DNA from: Xiphophorus maculatus | Lineage: Eukaryota; Chordata; Actinopteri; Cyprinodontiformes; Poeciliidae | Assembly: GCF_002775205.1 (NCBI RefSeq) | Contig: NC_036460.1 | Coordinates: forward strand, 2,052,056-2,116,055 | Direction of reading: 5' to 3' | Length of the DNA stretch: 64,000 nt | Shown: piece by piece, positions 39,801-51,500 of the stretch | Position numbering within the stretch: the first letter of the stretch is position 1 | Layout of the letters: each line of letters begins with the position of its first letter | Made by a program: the position numbers and the translations under genes | The notes under the pieces: generated by a model | The model's input: the letters and a program-made list of their open reading frames with translations, nothing else | The model's database searches: none | Told to the model about the DNA's origin: nothing

Positions 39801-41026
39801 GCATGCCTGATAAAGCACATGTGCATTCAGTGCTGCCATGTCAATCATGTTTGCCAGGTTTGCTGACCAGCTGTCACATAGTGATGGAACCTTGGTCACC
39901 CCCCGCAAGATTATGACTGAAATAAATGCCATTAGTTCTTGTGAACTAAATAGGTGAAGCAGTCACCTATTTATCCTCCACAGCACAAAAGGCTGCATGC
40001 AAATTTGCATGTGCAAAGTCTCCCAGATTTCTTTTGCTTACACTTTTTGCATGATTTTTTTGAGGTGGATCAACACAATTAATTTGGTTAGTTTATTTCT
40101 AAACTGTCATGTTATACCCTCTTAGCTTTATTTCAAAGAGAAACATTACTAATTTCTTTTAGAAAAACCTTTGCATATTTTTTGAAACAGATTCTATGTT
40201 TTGCAAACTCTATGTACATTTGGCAAAATGACCTGGATAATGCAGCACAACATCATGGATCAGCTGCAAAAGGTCACATCTCTCCAAAAACACTTCATGT
40301 ATGCTTCAAAACTAAACTGAAGAGCACTACCTACAGGAGACCTGATCTCCTGCTGGTATCATAGATACCCACCCCCAACATGGACTATTCACATTCCTAC
40401 CTTCTGGCCTGACGGTCAACGACCACATTTACAATTGAAGAAGGGATGCTAATTTGAGCCATCAGAGTCGTCAGGGTGGACTCCGGCCTATTGGCCCTGC
40501 TGAGCCGATATGGGAAGGACTCGAAAACTGTATCATCCTAGTGTTAACTGGCTATAGTTGAACTTGAAAGAAAGTTTTGATTGTTCTTCAGGAGATAAAA
40601 GCTTTGCAGAAACCTTTGGACCTGCAGAAACTTTTGGACCTGCTAGTTAAAAACCCAACATGATCAGAAACAGATAGAAAAAGCTAGACTTGTTTTATTA
40701 GACAGACTTTTGCACCTTAAACCAAAAATAAACTTGATAAAATGTGTCTTCCGTGTTTTGTTTAGCTGATTCTGTCCTCACATGTCAGATTGCCGGTGCT
40801 GCCGGACCGGTGTGATCCGAACCAGAACGTTTACCTCTGACTCCGCTTGTGTCTGCAGCCGGATTACGTCCAGCCGCTGGTGGCCGTCAAGCTGCTGCTA
40901 ACTAAGGAGGACTACAGCGTGGAGCAGACGGTGGAATGTAAAGTGGAGGGATCCAACCTGCGCAACAGCGACGAGCGGGACAAGTATCTGGGTCGGGTCA
41001 CTTTCCGGGTCACAGTGTTTCAGTAA
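30893..41026 (+). CDS. atp1b3: Na,K-ATPase beta subunit (ATP1B3-like) with charged N-terminal extension, 351 aa, seven exons
   Basis: Exons 30893-31226, 35607-35735, 35846-35944, 36920-37107, 38063-38113, 38225-38311 and 40859-41026 join in frame (1056 nt). The beta subunit is a type II glycoprotein that chaperones the pump alpha subunit to the plasma membrane and tunes K+ affinity. Visible hallmarks are [23 protein letters not shown], a single membrane segment (about 113-136, [14 protein letters not shown]), MLQTLDD, six ectodomain cysteines (the usual three disulfides), sequons NRS, NDS and [26 protein letters not shown] and a GRVTFRV end. IGLKPEG and the short Cys-loop spacing favour ATP1B3 over B1 or B2. 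Oddity: residues about 1-85 are Glu/Lys-rich, so the cytoplasmic tail is about 75 residues longer than the usual 35 or so. A comparable acidic tail is known in ATP1B4, but the ectodomain here does not look like ATP1B4. The paralogue assignment is less certain than the family. Confidence 0.9.
31425..31625. repeat. 18-bp minisatellite (GACCAGTCCAGATTAATG and variants)
   Basis: Four near-perfect copies at about 31430-31503, then diverged copies (AACCAGATCAGATTAATA, AACCCATCCAGATTATGA) up to about 31625. It lies in atp1b3 intron 1. The unit length permits long open frames in more than one phase, which are not genes. Confidence 0.9.
32517..33002. mobile_element. TTAA-bounded MITE, copy 2 (486 bp)
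   Basis: Starts TTAAAGCTGCAGTAAC and ends GATGCTGCGGCTTTAA. The interior has CCAATCAGAGCCAGGAGGAG, GGGCTTAGCGCTGTCAATCA and GGAGAAACAACTT as in the copies at 7686 and 51520. Inserted in atp1b3 intron 1. Confidence 0.85.
34190..34490 (-). mobile_element. Dispersed repeat (GTGAACGCC / CGCCCCCACAGG family), inverted partial copy
   Basis: Read on the minus strand it shows AGTCCGTCTGCCTGGAAAGT, CCGGTTCGGTTGGTGACGTG, GAATGCTAATCGAACTCGGG and CATTCTGGGTAAATACAATC, in the order of the plus-strand copies. The CGCCCCCACAGG end is missing. Confidence 0.65.
34520..35165 (+). mobile_element. Partial copy of the CTACRTTCACACAGCAGG TIR element
   Basis: Shares GAGTCAGTGAACGCATCACA, CTTTTATCAGCTTCCTT, and a right end close to AAGACCTGCTGTGTG with the complete element at 48858-49605. 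A matching left terminus was not found, so the copy looks truncated. Confidence 0.65.
35970..36850. mobile_element. Repeat-derived insert in atp1b3 intron 3 (GTGTCAAACTC...GGGGGCCAAAT)
   Basis: The left edge has the familiar fish repeat wording TGTGTCAAACTCAGGGCACG and GGGGGCCAAATCC, and the right edge has GAGTTTGGCCCCCCAGG in reverse sense. Similar wording occurs at about 57127-57200 and, inverted, at about 60362-60405. Exact termini and target duplications were not resolved. Confidence 0.45.
37330..37860. repeat. Degenerate array of TTATGACTTTATTCT units
   Basis: Words such as TATTATGACTTTATTCT, TATTACGACATTATTTT and TGTGACTTTATTTT recur at roughly 20-40 bp over 500 bp. It lies in atp1b3 intron 4. 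Confidence 0.7.
39297..39640. mobile_element. Retroposon-like repeat nested in the piggyBac relic
   Basis: One end carries a short (ACTTCG)n-like run at 39301-39320. The other contains GCACCGGATGCTGCAGAACC, TCTTTCCAGAGGGCAGCAGG and GAACAGTCCATGG, wording common in dispersed fish retroposons. It interrupts the transposase frame, so it inserted after the piggyBac element. Class assignment is from memory only. Confidence 0.55.
39636..39917 (-). pseudogene. piggyBac transposase fragment (C-terminal part)
   Basis: The translation contains [19 protein letters not shown], then [14 protein letters not shown] and a short basic stretch leading to [10 protein letters not shown]. This matches, as far as I recall, the end of the catalytic region and the beginning of the Cys-rich tail of piggyBac/PGBD transposases. 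The upstream catalytic Asp region is absent from the window. The Cys-rich tail is cut by an unrelated repeat at about 39635, where the reading frame passes into repeat sequence and stops. It is a relic with no expected activity. Confidence 0.7.
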
Positions 41027-44000
41027 ACGCTTGGTGCAATTTTACACTGAAACACATTTTAAATTCAGGAAACTTTTAGCCCAGACCTGATCTACTCCTA
41101 CAAGTCTGAATCAACTGGATCCAACAATGAAATCTGGACCGCTGAGGTTTAACGACACACTGCCAGAACCTCCGCAGCATCCTCGTGGTTCAGCCCAGTT
41201 TGACAGATAGCTCACCCGTTTCTGTTATGCGTGGCTCAAAGAAGAAGAGCTGCGGTGGATCCTGTTGAGGCGCTGGGAGCAGATCAGGTCTGATGTGGAA
41301 GCATGTGAGCCCAGAGCACATCAGTGTGTTGTTTTTAGACTTTTCTATGTTAGTGAGATCATTAAAGAGTAATCTGATTCCTATCGTGAGTCGCAGGGCA
41401 GCGCAGCAGAGTCTGCCTGAGAGAGCAAACATTTCGGTCCCTGTTTCATTAAAAGTCACATGGTCTAAAATCAAAGAATACTGCAATATTTTCCATAATT
41501 CTGACTGGGATGTTCTGGTTCTGCAACAGCTGAAACAGATCATTCATACATACAGTAGGAAAGTGCTACTTCTTAGCAGCTTTCTTTAGTTAAAGTCTCA
41601 GAATGAACATTAATATTACTAATCCATAGAAATTACAATAATTGTGTTTCTAACCAGTGAATAAAAAACTTGGTTTAGAGTCGGGTGTGGAAAGCAAGTC
41701 ACCTCGATTCAGGTTAGCAGGTCAGCAGAAACGGTGCTACAGGATGAACCGAGTCCTGAGTTATTGCAGCTGACGCTAACGCTGATTGCTAACGGACAGT
41801 GTCAGATTGTTTGAAATACAACCCAGTGCAGTTGGTAGTCTAAGCCTGACCCTTATCTGACAAAATGAATTTAGAGGAAGCTAAGTGTGCTAAATATTTT
41901 CAAAGTTAGCAAAAGCAGTAAAGTGCTAAATAAGCAATTTGCTCCCATATTAACATGTTAGCAGATTAATGGAAGTGATAAAAGGTTTCATCCAACCACT
42001 AACCACGAGTGACAGGAAAAGTTGAGTGTTCTTTGTGGAAAAACGTTGAAATTCTGCCAGTGTATGAAAACTTATGAGCTCAACTTTAACTTCAGCAGGA
42101 AGATAAACAAGAATCCTAACAAAAAGAAAAAAAATAGACTTTGGCAAGTAGGTTAGCTTAGCCTGGAGGAATCTGCTTGTTGGACCAGGGTTCAAATACC
42201 GGACGAGCCCCCAATTACTGCCAGCTTAGCTCAGGTCATGAAGAAGGGAATCGGTACTGACACTAGGTGACACTAGTTAGTTTATGTTACAATGAAACTT
42301 CAGATGATGTCACTTGTTTACATGTGCAGATTCCTGAAGATGGCAACAGAAAACTAGTGAATTAAATCAGTCATGGAGACAAAGAGCTAAGAGAGGCGAC
42401 TCCAGAGCCAAACGATTTCCAGCCAGCTGTTGGATCACAGATGGGAAATAAATATCCCACTTCCAGGATCCTATTGGCCCATTCAGACTAATAGTGACAC
42501 TATATTTATGAGTAATAGCTACCAAAAAGTATTTATTGACCAATTAAAAAGTGACTTCCACTGCGCTGCCCTTCCCCCATCCATGGAAAATTTAGCAAAA
42601 GAAAGATTTAAACCTAATACAGTTATTATTTTAGCAGATTTTATTATTTATCTATTTATTTCTCAGATGTGTGAGATCATATTCATCAAGTGTAATTTTT
42701 TTGTTCTGTTTATCAGCCTGTACAGTTTTTAAAATGTGAACTACGTGTGATTGTAATGAGTTTTTGTGTGACACCATGAAACACATCAGCAGAGTTGCAA
42801 TTAGAGAAAAGCTGTTATGGCATCACTGCTGTTTAAATGTGCTGTGAAATCTTTTGTTTTCTTCACAATAACAGAGAAATCGCTACGAAAACCAGAAAAT
42901 GACCTACGATTATGTTGCTGAAAAATAAACTGAGTAAAATGATGAATCAACTCTGCTCTAAATAAATTATACATCTTCTAAAATGTGTTCCCTCGTTCTT
43001 TATCTTCATCACTAAGTTGTGCGATGATTTATTTGGACAGTAGAGCTACTTACTGTCCTGGATTCCTGAGAATGAAAAGGGGGCGGAGCCTCACAGAGAC
43101 ACTAATCAGGTAAAAAACACTTCAGTTGTTTCGACTCCATTTTGATGGGATGGTGGAGAAGAAAGATGAACTGATTCAGGTGAGAGTTACTTCTTGTTTT
43201 TTTTCAGTCTTAAGCACTTTGGTTCATATATTGATCTAAAACTGATCGGATACAACATCTTTTGGACCAATCAGAATCCAGATCAGCTTTAAGTCTCAAT
43301 GTTTTGATTTGCTCTTTAGTTCAGGTCTTTATATATATATTCCTTTATCTTTGTCGGCTGGAGATCTGACTGACCAAGAAAATGTGGAAATCAAAACAGA
43401 TTGATTCACGTTTCCCTGTTATAACAAACTGAATCTGGTCAAAACGACTTTTCACATTTCTGTGAGGATTAACTTAAAAAAGGAGACAGACAATAGGAAA
43501 GTTAAGAACATTTCACCCAGCGGGATCCCTGGACAGACCTGTTTATCTTGATGTTTTAATTATGAGATCACTGCAGGGCAGAAAACACCGAGGTTAAAGG
43601 AATTTGTTTTGATTTCTGCTCTGAACCAGGAACAGACAGGTTATGGTTGACTGGACGTTATTCTGGGTAAAACAAAACAAAGTTAAATGTTAAAATCATT
43701 AACTGATTCAGTACAAAACAAAGTCCAGGTGTGAAAGTGACGTTAATTTCTTGTCCTGCTATTGAACTTTTGCCGTAAGGTGTCAGAAAATAAAATACAA
43801 ATGTTGCTAAAAAAAAGAGAAATCACAAAATAAAAGCAGAAGGAGTTAACTGTAAATTTTAAACAATACTTACAACAAATTCTTCTGCTTTCTTCTGTTG
43901 GTGTTGGAAAAGGAATAAAGTTCTTCTACCAAATGGAGTGAAAAGTGACGGATCAACGGCGGCTCCTTCAGACGTCCAGGAGACTCAGAGCTCTCATCCC

Positions 44001-44683
44001 CGAAGCTCCGACATCTCCTATATTTAAACATTTTTCAGGGGCAGAGTTATTACTGTAAATATTACTGAACCAGATAATTACCAAAGAGTAGAAACAGGTA
44101 AAAACAAAAATCTGATTCAAGGTTCCAGCAAATTTACAGAAGGAGAATTTTAGAGCAAAATTAGAAAAACTTTGCAGTCAGAGTTGAATTAAAGAAAAGA
44201 TTCACATTTGATTCCTTGCAGAATGAATTATATCGATTCCATTCATTTTTTCATTCTGTTTTATTGTTGTGCATTTTCTGTCTTGAGTTTCTACTTTATC
44301 ATCAACCTGCAGCAGGACAGTTGGATGCTTCTAACATTTTCCTCTCCACGGTTTTAATTTGTTGGATAATTTTACCCTAATTAAAGTTAAATGTTCTGAT
44401 CTGCGCTGGCGGCCAAACATGAATCATTTCTAAGTCATAAAGTCATTCCGTCCGTCTGACGTCTCCGTCTCAGCTTGGTGATCTTTATCTTTTTCTTCCT
44501 CAGATCGTCCCGCAACACGAACAGGAACAGACTGTAACCCACTGTTTGTTCATAAAAAGGCCCTTTTTCAGCTTTACCTTCAGTTAAAAGATGCAGAAGT
44601 GTTGCTGAAATAGTTTTAATTTACAGTAACATGTAGAGTCATAACCATATGGTCCATATGAATTGATTAAAAGTCCTTCCTGC
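41027..44683. other. Gene-free stretch between convergent atp1b3 and the GT92 gene
   Basis: Holds the atp1b3 3'UTR on the left and the probable GT92 3'UTR on the right (a minus-strand AATAAA candidate is plus-strand TTTATT at 44260-44265). The open frames here, including one of about 100 codons at 42430, have no recognisable domains. A shared dispersed-repeat fragment lies at 41870-41960. Confidence 0.5.
42150..42212 (+). repeat. tRNA-like promoter remnant (SINE-head candidate)
   Basis: TTAGCTTAGCCTGG resembles a Pol III A box. GGTTCAAATACC, about 36 bp downstream, resembles a B box and T-arm. No paired acceptor stem flanks it, so a functional tRNA is unlikely. Confidence 0.3.
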
Positions 44684-47600
44684 TCAGCGTCTGGCTCCGT
44701 CAGGGAGGAGCCGCGTCTCCCTGAGGACGGCGCTGACGGCCGACGTCAGGCGGCCGCTGTAGCTCAGCAGCCTGCCGTCATAAATCAGCTGCTGGGCCTT
44801 CAGTCCAGTTTGTCCTCGGACTCTGCAGAAACACAGCAGGGAAACGTCCGGAAATGGGATCTGAGTCGTATTTTCTACAGTCAAACATACGGAGCAACGC
44901 AAAGAACAAAAAATATTCATGATTTTAAAATGCTATCATTGCTGTGTGTGATCTGCAATAAGCTATTGGAAATGAAGTAGTTTAAATGTTTTTATGAAGA
45001 TGTTTAACTCTTGTTTTATTGAGTCAGTTTGAACATTTTCAGTTTGAGTCGCTGAACAGCTTCGTAATGATGCAGTAAAATGACTGGTTAAGTTTAGTAG
45101 TTCTCCTCCAAAACCACTTAACTTAACCAGAGTAACGAGGAAGGCTAAGGCCATCCTCTTCATCGCTCTACAGGCTGATTAAATGTAAGATAAAAAGTTA
45201 CATTTATCCTCGTTAGTCTCATTAACCATTTGAGATCCAGCTTAAACAAACTGTTGGTAATTAAATGTTCCGTACGCTGATTGGATGTTGTGGTGTATTT
45301 TCTATAGATTTTTTCTCGATGTTATTTATCTTCAAAGCAAATTGTTCCTTGGGGGACAATCAAGTTTATCTGACCTGAACTGAAAAGATGCATAAAATCA
45401 TCAGAATCACAAATTCTTTGGGACGATTTAAGGACAAATTCAACCAAACCAACATTGGGGTGGATTTGGTCGATGTCCAGGGAGAGAAGGAACGAAATGT
45501 TCCTGCATTTGGATTAAATCTTTTCAGTTGTTTAAGGTTGAACAGTTCTGCAGTTTGCAGCTGTAACTTGAATCTCTAGATGCTTTTGTTCCGTCAGGTC
45601 GATTTGCAGCGTTTGCTTACTTGGTGTGGTACATCCGGGCCACCGTCCTGTCCACCCAGGCGCAGCTCTTCTGCGAGCGCAGCACTCCGTGGACGGTGAC
45701 GACGAACACGGACCGAGGGTTGGTGATGGTCTTGAAGTTGTTGAAGGCAGGTTTGGGTTTGACAGGTTCACTGTACAGGTGAGTCAGGACGTTCGCCCCG
45801 GATACGTTTCGCCAGAGGCCCAGCCCAGGCAGGACGTTCGGCGGCGGAGGAGGCAGCGTGAATTCGGTGGGGAACCAGTTGTTCTCGAAGTAAAAGCACC
45901 GGTCAGCGCCGTGTCTTTTCTCCAGAAGCGGCAGCAGCTCTGACCAGCTGCAGGAAGCAGGTCCGAATCAGTAAAACACTTTCAAAAGGCGGAACAGGAG
46001 AGAAAACACAAAGGTGGCTATCGCATCATAAAAGACCAAAACTTGACTCAACTCAAAGATCGTTTCATCAGAAGCTACGAAACCGGTTCATTGATCCAGT
46101 TGCATGGTGAAAATTGTTCGCAGCTGTTGTGTGATTGGTCAGAAGTTTGTAGACGTGTTTAATGGAGAAATGTTGAGCACCGATTAGTTTGCTTCCTCTG
46201 TTTGGTTGCATGGGTGAATTTGAGGCGTGTTAGTTAGCATTTTACCCCGGCATCGTTCTGCTCGCTTTAATCCGACTCCAGTCCGTTTGCCTGGAAAGTC
46301 CGGTTCGGTTGGTAAGGTGTGAATGCTAATCAAACTTTGATCCTACAAACCTCGGTCTGGATTCGGTTGAAGTGAACTCCGGTTCGGTTTGAATGCGTGT
46401 GTGAACGCCAAGCGGACCAAAGACCGCTCCAAAAGCAGGAAGTGGACTACAGCGCAGGGAATTCTGGGTAAATACAACCAAAACAAACCTGTTAGCTTAG
46501 CGCTATCAGGAAAAACAACCCATAATATCTTCTTCTTCTTCTATGGTGTTTACTGGCAGTTTACAGGCTTGGTGTTCAGCCATCAACTGGACAAAGATGT
46601 TATCCAGACATTCAATTTATCTTTAAAACCCTAAAATAACTATATTATATACATACACACACTCTCACCTAATTTTGTGTCTTTTAAAAACGTAATAAGT
46701 GCTTGAATTATATGTTTTTTTATTTTATGTTTCCCTAATAAATTAGTCCCAGTGATTTAATTGAATATTACCCTTTCCATTTCTTTCCCATGTCTTATTC
46801 CTAATATCTGACACCACTGCATTTTAGTGAAGAAAGAAGTTGTGTTCAATGTCTTCTTCAGAGGTTTCCATGTCGTTTCCTTCAGTGGTTCTTGGTGTGG
46901 CGCCCCCACAGGTGAGGAGGGGAACACGATATGCTTGAACATATTTCTTTGCCCACGCTGGGAGATCAAACACCTTCAACTTCCTTTGAGCAATATAATC
47001 ACCACCATTGGCTGTTTGAAAAAGTATTTGTAAAAAGAGTGAAAAAGAATCATGGAACCTTTTTCTGCCACTTCAAAATCATGAAAAACTTTTTGCTGAT
47101 CTTGCAGGTGAAGAGCAAGTTAAATACAGCGAAGTAAATTCTTGCAATTACATTTTTAAAGGTTAATGTCACTTGGAACGGGTCAGCTGTCAGTACCTGT
47201 CGACCGTCTGCGGCAGGATGAGCTCGTCCGGGTCGTGCAGCGCCACGTATTTGGACCGGTACATGGATCTGTACAGGCAGTCGTTGAGCGCCGGGATCTG
47301 ACCGAAGTAGTGGATGTCACCAGGATCCTGATCGGGTTTAGCGCGACGAGAAACCTTCAGATACTCCGACAGAGACCAAGGAACCACCTCCACTAAACCT
47401 GGAGACGGACGGCTGCTTTTAGTTTACACTCAAAAAAAATCTTTTATACTTTTTTATTTAACCCAAACAAGCAGAATATTTCTGCATTGTTGAACTTCAA
47501 TGTTGTGTATTTGAAAATAACTCATCAACGTTGTGATGAAAGAGTAAAAAAAACAAAAAAAACATTTTCCCTCAAATGTCTGGATAAATATTTCCATTGT

Positions 47601-48505
47601 AATAAAAGTAATCTTCAGTTTAAAGCTACTTTTTAACATGATCCAAACCAATAAACAATAAGTTCATCTCAGTGTTCGTGAGTCTGACGTCTCCATTTAC
47701 ACACAATTTAAAAGTTTATCCACTTTTTTAGACTTCTGCTAAATTATTCATCAAGATAAAATAAAAACAACTATTTTGATCAGCTGGGCTGCAAAAAGCC
47801 AAAACTTTGCATCTGGACTGATTTCAGAAGAAAAGCTTTGAATTTACGTTTGATTTGCTTCAGTTTTTCTCTTTCAGCCTTACAGTCACTATAGTTGGTT
47901 TTTAAATGTTCTTTATCAAAGGATTTGCAGGATGTCAATGTTGCATCTTCTCTCACAGGAAAGAACACATTAAAAACTCAAATTTAATTCATTTCAGACT
48001 ATTTTAAAAACATAATATTAAGTATAACTGACAATAAGTTTCCCCTCCACTAACGGTTTTGAAGGCGTTTTGTTTTTCTTCAGTTCTTTTTTAACTCATG
48101 CATCGTTTTCCCATATTACATGTTAAGGTGCTGTGCTATGCTAACCATGTTTATGAAGACAGAGATGTGAGTCAGCCTGCTGGACCTTTGTCGGTGTAGT
48201 AGTCCAGAACGCGCTGCGTCTCGTTGCTGCAGTTCATCTTGTAGATGACGATTCTGTTCACGCCCAGTAACTGCAGCATCTCCACCGTCTGCACCAGCTG
48301 CAGCACAATTTACACTGTAAAAATCACCCTGAAGTTACAGCAGAGTCAGTTTCCAAAGCAGTGATGCAGAAAATTCTCTTTGGTTTGGAATTAGCCTCAT
48401 TTCATGGTTTGATTTGAACATTTCTGAGGCTGTTGGTCACCTTAAAATGTGTTTCGATGGACTTTGAGGTGCCTTGTTGTTAAAATGTGCTAAAAACAAA
48501 TGACC

Positions 48506-48546
<41 letters not shown>

Positions 48547-51500
48547 GTTACCTGCAGGATGTTGGTGTAGTTGTACATGGTGGAGAAACAGCTGGTGAAG
48601 TTGTACGGAAAGACGTTCAGCTCTTTTTGATTCTGAACCTCCAAAAACTCAAGGTCAGCTTTATCTAACCCACAAAAAGAGAGAAGACGATTTTCCTCAA
48701 AAATAACCAAGATGGCCGCCACCCTTTCTCCATCCCATTAGGTGTTCCTCAGGGCTGAATCCAAGGAACTCTTCTCTTCATCAGCTACCTTCTTTCTCTT
48801 GACAATGTTTCAATATCCAACGTTTCGCAGACGACACTCAGCTCTACGTCGCTACGGCTACGTTCACACAGCAGGCGAATACCAACTAAATCAATTTTTA
48901 TTTTTTCACGTATACGACCTAAATTCTGATCTTTTTAATTGTGCCACTTCCCTGTGTTGAACTAAATCAGATCTATTTACGGTAGTTTTCAAAGTCATGT
49001 CGCATTTCATCAGAGCTCTGCGTCATTCATATGAGAAACGAGTCGTAATTCAGCACCAGAGGAAACCAAACGCGGTAAATCCAAACGTAAACAATGGCTG
49101 AAAATTATAATTATAACTCTGAGTCAGTGAACGCATCACATCACAATCCAAACACACTTCTCTACAGACGCTGCAGTCACAGCCTGTTGCTATTAGTTAC
49201 GCTCTCTTTTATCAGCTTCCTTCGTTTTATTTGGACCCGGTAACGATGCTCTCAATGCTGAATACATTTAAAATGGATCCAAAGACAGAAATTATGACTT
49301 CCATAAACAGAATCCATAAACTAATTACATTTATGAGTAACTTTTTTACTTTTAGGAGTATTTTCACTCCTCTGTCCTTTTTACTTTTACTTTCTTTTTA
49401 CTTTAAGTTTCTTCAGTTTTTTATTGAAAGAAACTGATTTTGAAAAAAACATTACTTTGTCTGATTTTGTTATTTTTTGTGACTTCTATGAATTATTGTC
49501 ATTTTAGTCCTGAAAATGTAATGATATAATTTTGAAGTGATTATAATTTGATCAAAATTTAAGAAATAATCGGATTGAGCATAAAGACCTGCTGTGTGAA
49601 TGTAGCCCAACAACCGGCCCACCTGGTTACCTGAAATAAAATCCCGGTCTGCATGTTTGCACCTGCGTTACCATAGCAACCAGTGCAGGGCCGCAGTACC
49701 TCGGTTCCTGGCGGCTGCCGAGGTGACGGCTACGTGGCTCGGCGCCTGGCAGGCCGGCGGCAGCGGGCAGGAAACGTCGGCCGTCCCGTACGGAAAGCCG
49801 AAGTGATCCCAGTGGATGTCGACGGAGGCTCTGGACACGTGGCGCCGCTCGCTGCAGAGCAGGCGGCACTGAAGGGACACTTTCTCTTGACGAAACATTA
49901 TGGCAACAACAAGAACCTGTCAACATAATAAATTAGATTAAACCATCTAATGCGTCTTCCATGAAACTCCATTCGCTTCAGCTCAAAGAAAAACATCTCA
50001 GAAAACTGAATCAGATGTTCAAGGCTGAAAACCTTTTTAAATATCATCCCACGGCTTGGGTTCAAATGAACAGAAAAACAAACATTTGAACAAGAATAAA
50101 CTGTTCGGATCGTGGCTTGATTTGGTGTTTATTTCAATCTGGTTTCATTCTCATTTGGTTTTTTATTTTGATGACATCAGCCTCGTCTCTAGTTTACTTT
50201 AATTCTTTCTTAGTGATTCTAGTTTATTACGTTTATTTCTTCTGTCTAGTTATTCTTAATTACTCTAGTTTGTTAAGTTTTCTATGTTTAGTTTTGCTTT
50301 ACTGTCAGAATCTCCCTCGCCCCTGTGCCTCTCTCTCTCTCTCTCTCCTGTAATCAGTCAGCCAATCAGCTCAGGTCCTTTGCTCCACATTCACTCTCCC
50401 AGTACTTACACACCTTTAAATCCCGTTACTTCCCTGTTTTTCCTGGTTCCTGTGATTTTTTTGTTCTCCTCTGGCTCCCTGTGCTCCTGTGTTTTCTTTG
50501 TCTTTATTTATCCATTAAATCTTCATCATGTACTGAACGCCTCTGCTGCTCTGCATTCGGTTCCTCTTTTACATTCTGGATCTCCAGAACCAGAGCAAAA
50601 ATGGAGAAGCAGCTTTCAGCTTCTATGCACCACAAATCTGGATCAAACTTCCAGAAAACTGCCAAACGGCCGAAACACTGAGTTTCTTCCAATCACGGCT
50701 GAAAACCTGTTTAGAGCTCCAGTTCATAACTCCCACAGACATATTTGCTCTGATTAATGATGACAACAATGGCACTGGATAAATGTAACGTCTTACTGGT
50801 TTCTATGGTTTTATGATCTGAACTTTGAACTTCCTTGTTGCTGAAATGTGCTACACAAATGAAGCTGATTAAACATTAACTTTGGTGTTTGTGTGTACAG
50901 TTAAACTGGGTGCAGTGGCTTTCTTCAACTTTGCTTGTAATGCCTCTTATGTTTGTGTCGTAAACGTTGCTTTAAATTTTATTTTTTTTAGTGCGAGAGT
51001 CGCTGACGGAATATTACGGAAAATGTTGATCAAAGACAAAAAAGTGGCCAAAAAAGACCAAAAATTTCTGGACCAAATTCAAATATTTACAAGAAAAAAG
51101 TATCTTCTGACGTCAAAAAGTGGCAAATTTACAAAAATTTCCTTCCCTGCCCTCAAGATTATAAGACATAAATTTACAATGTTAGAATAAAGCTATGCTC
51201 TGACACCATGTTTCCTAACCACAGGCTCTCTGCTCTGTATGTTTTAGCCTGGTTCAGAGGAAAGCCTGTTCATCAGTCATCAGGTGAACTCAGGTCTGCT
51301 GAAGCAGAGAAATGTGTAAAACGTGCAGCGAGCCTCGAGAGCCGGGCTGAGGAACCACGAGCTGACGGTTCAATTTACAGGAGAAAAAATCAAAGATTTC
51401 ATCTCAGGTTAAGGTGGTAAATTAAGAAGATTTGAATCTGGATATTTTACAATATGGAAGTGGAAGTCCAGAGTTTTTTCCGGTAGCAGAACAATATCTC

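Larger units (their letters stand above)
39120..40547 (-). mobile_element. piggyBac-family relic with TTAA at both ends, in atp1b3 intron 6
   Basis: The left end reads TTAACCACTAGAATG (TTAA 39120-39123). The right end, read on the opposite strand, is TTAACACTAGGATG (TTAA 40544-40547). The ends are imperfect inverted repeats, and a further inverted match (ATATCGGCT) lies about 45 bp in. TTAA targeting is the signature of piggyBac transposons. A transposase fragment inside is on the minus strand. At 1.43 kb, with a foreign insert, it is non-autonomous. Confidence 0.75.

Noticed and set aside
42430-42732. 100-codon plus-strand frame
   Set aside because: No recognisable motif, AT-driven Ile/Phe composition, no splice partners.
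45626-45943. 105-codon plus-strand frame
   Set aside because: Antisense of GT92 exon 9, which is in phase with its neighbours and carries conserved residues.
50284-50757. 157-codon Ser/Leu-rich plus-strand frame
   Set aside because: Lies in GT92 intron 4 over a CT-rich dispersed-repeat-like segment; no domain.
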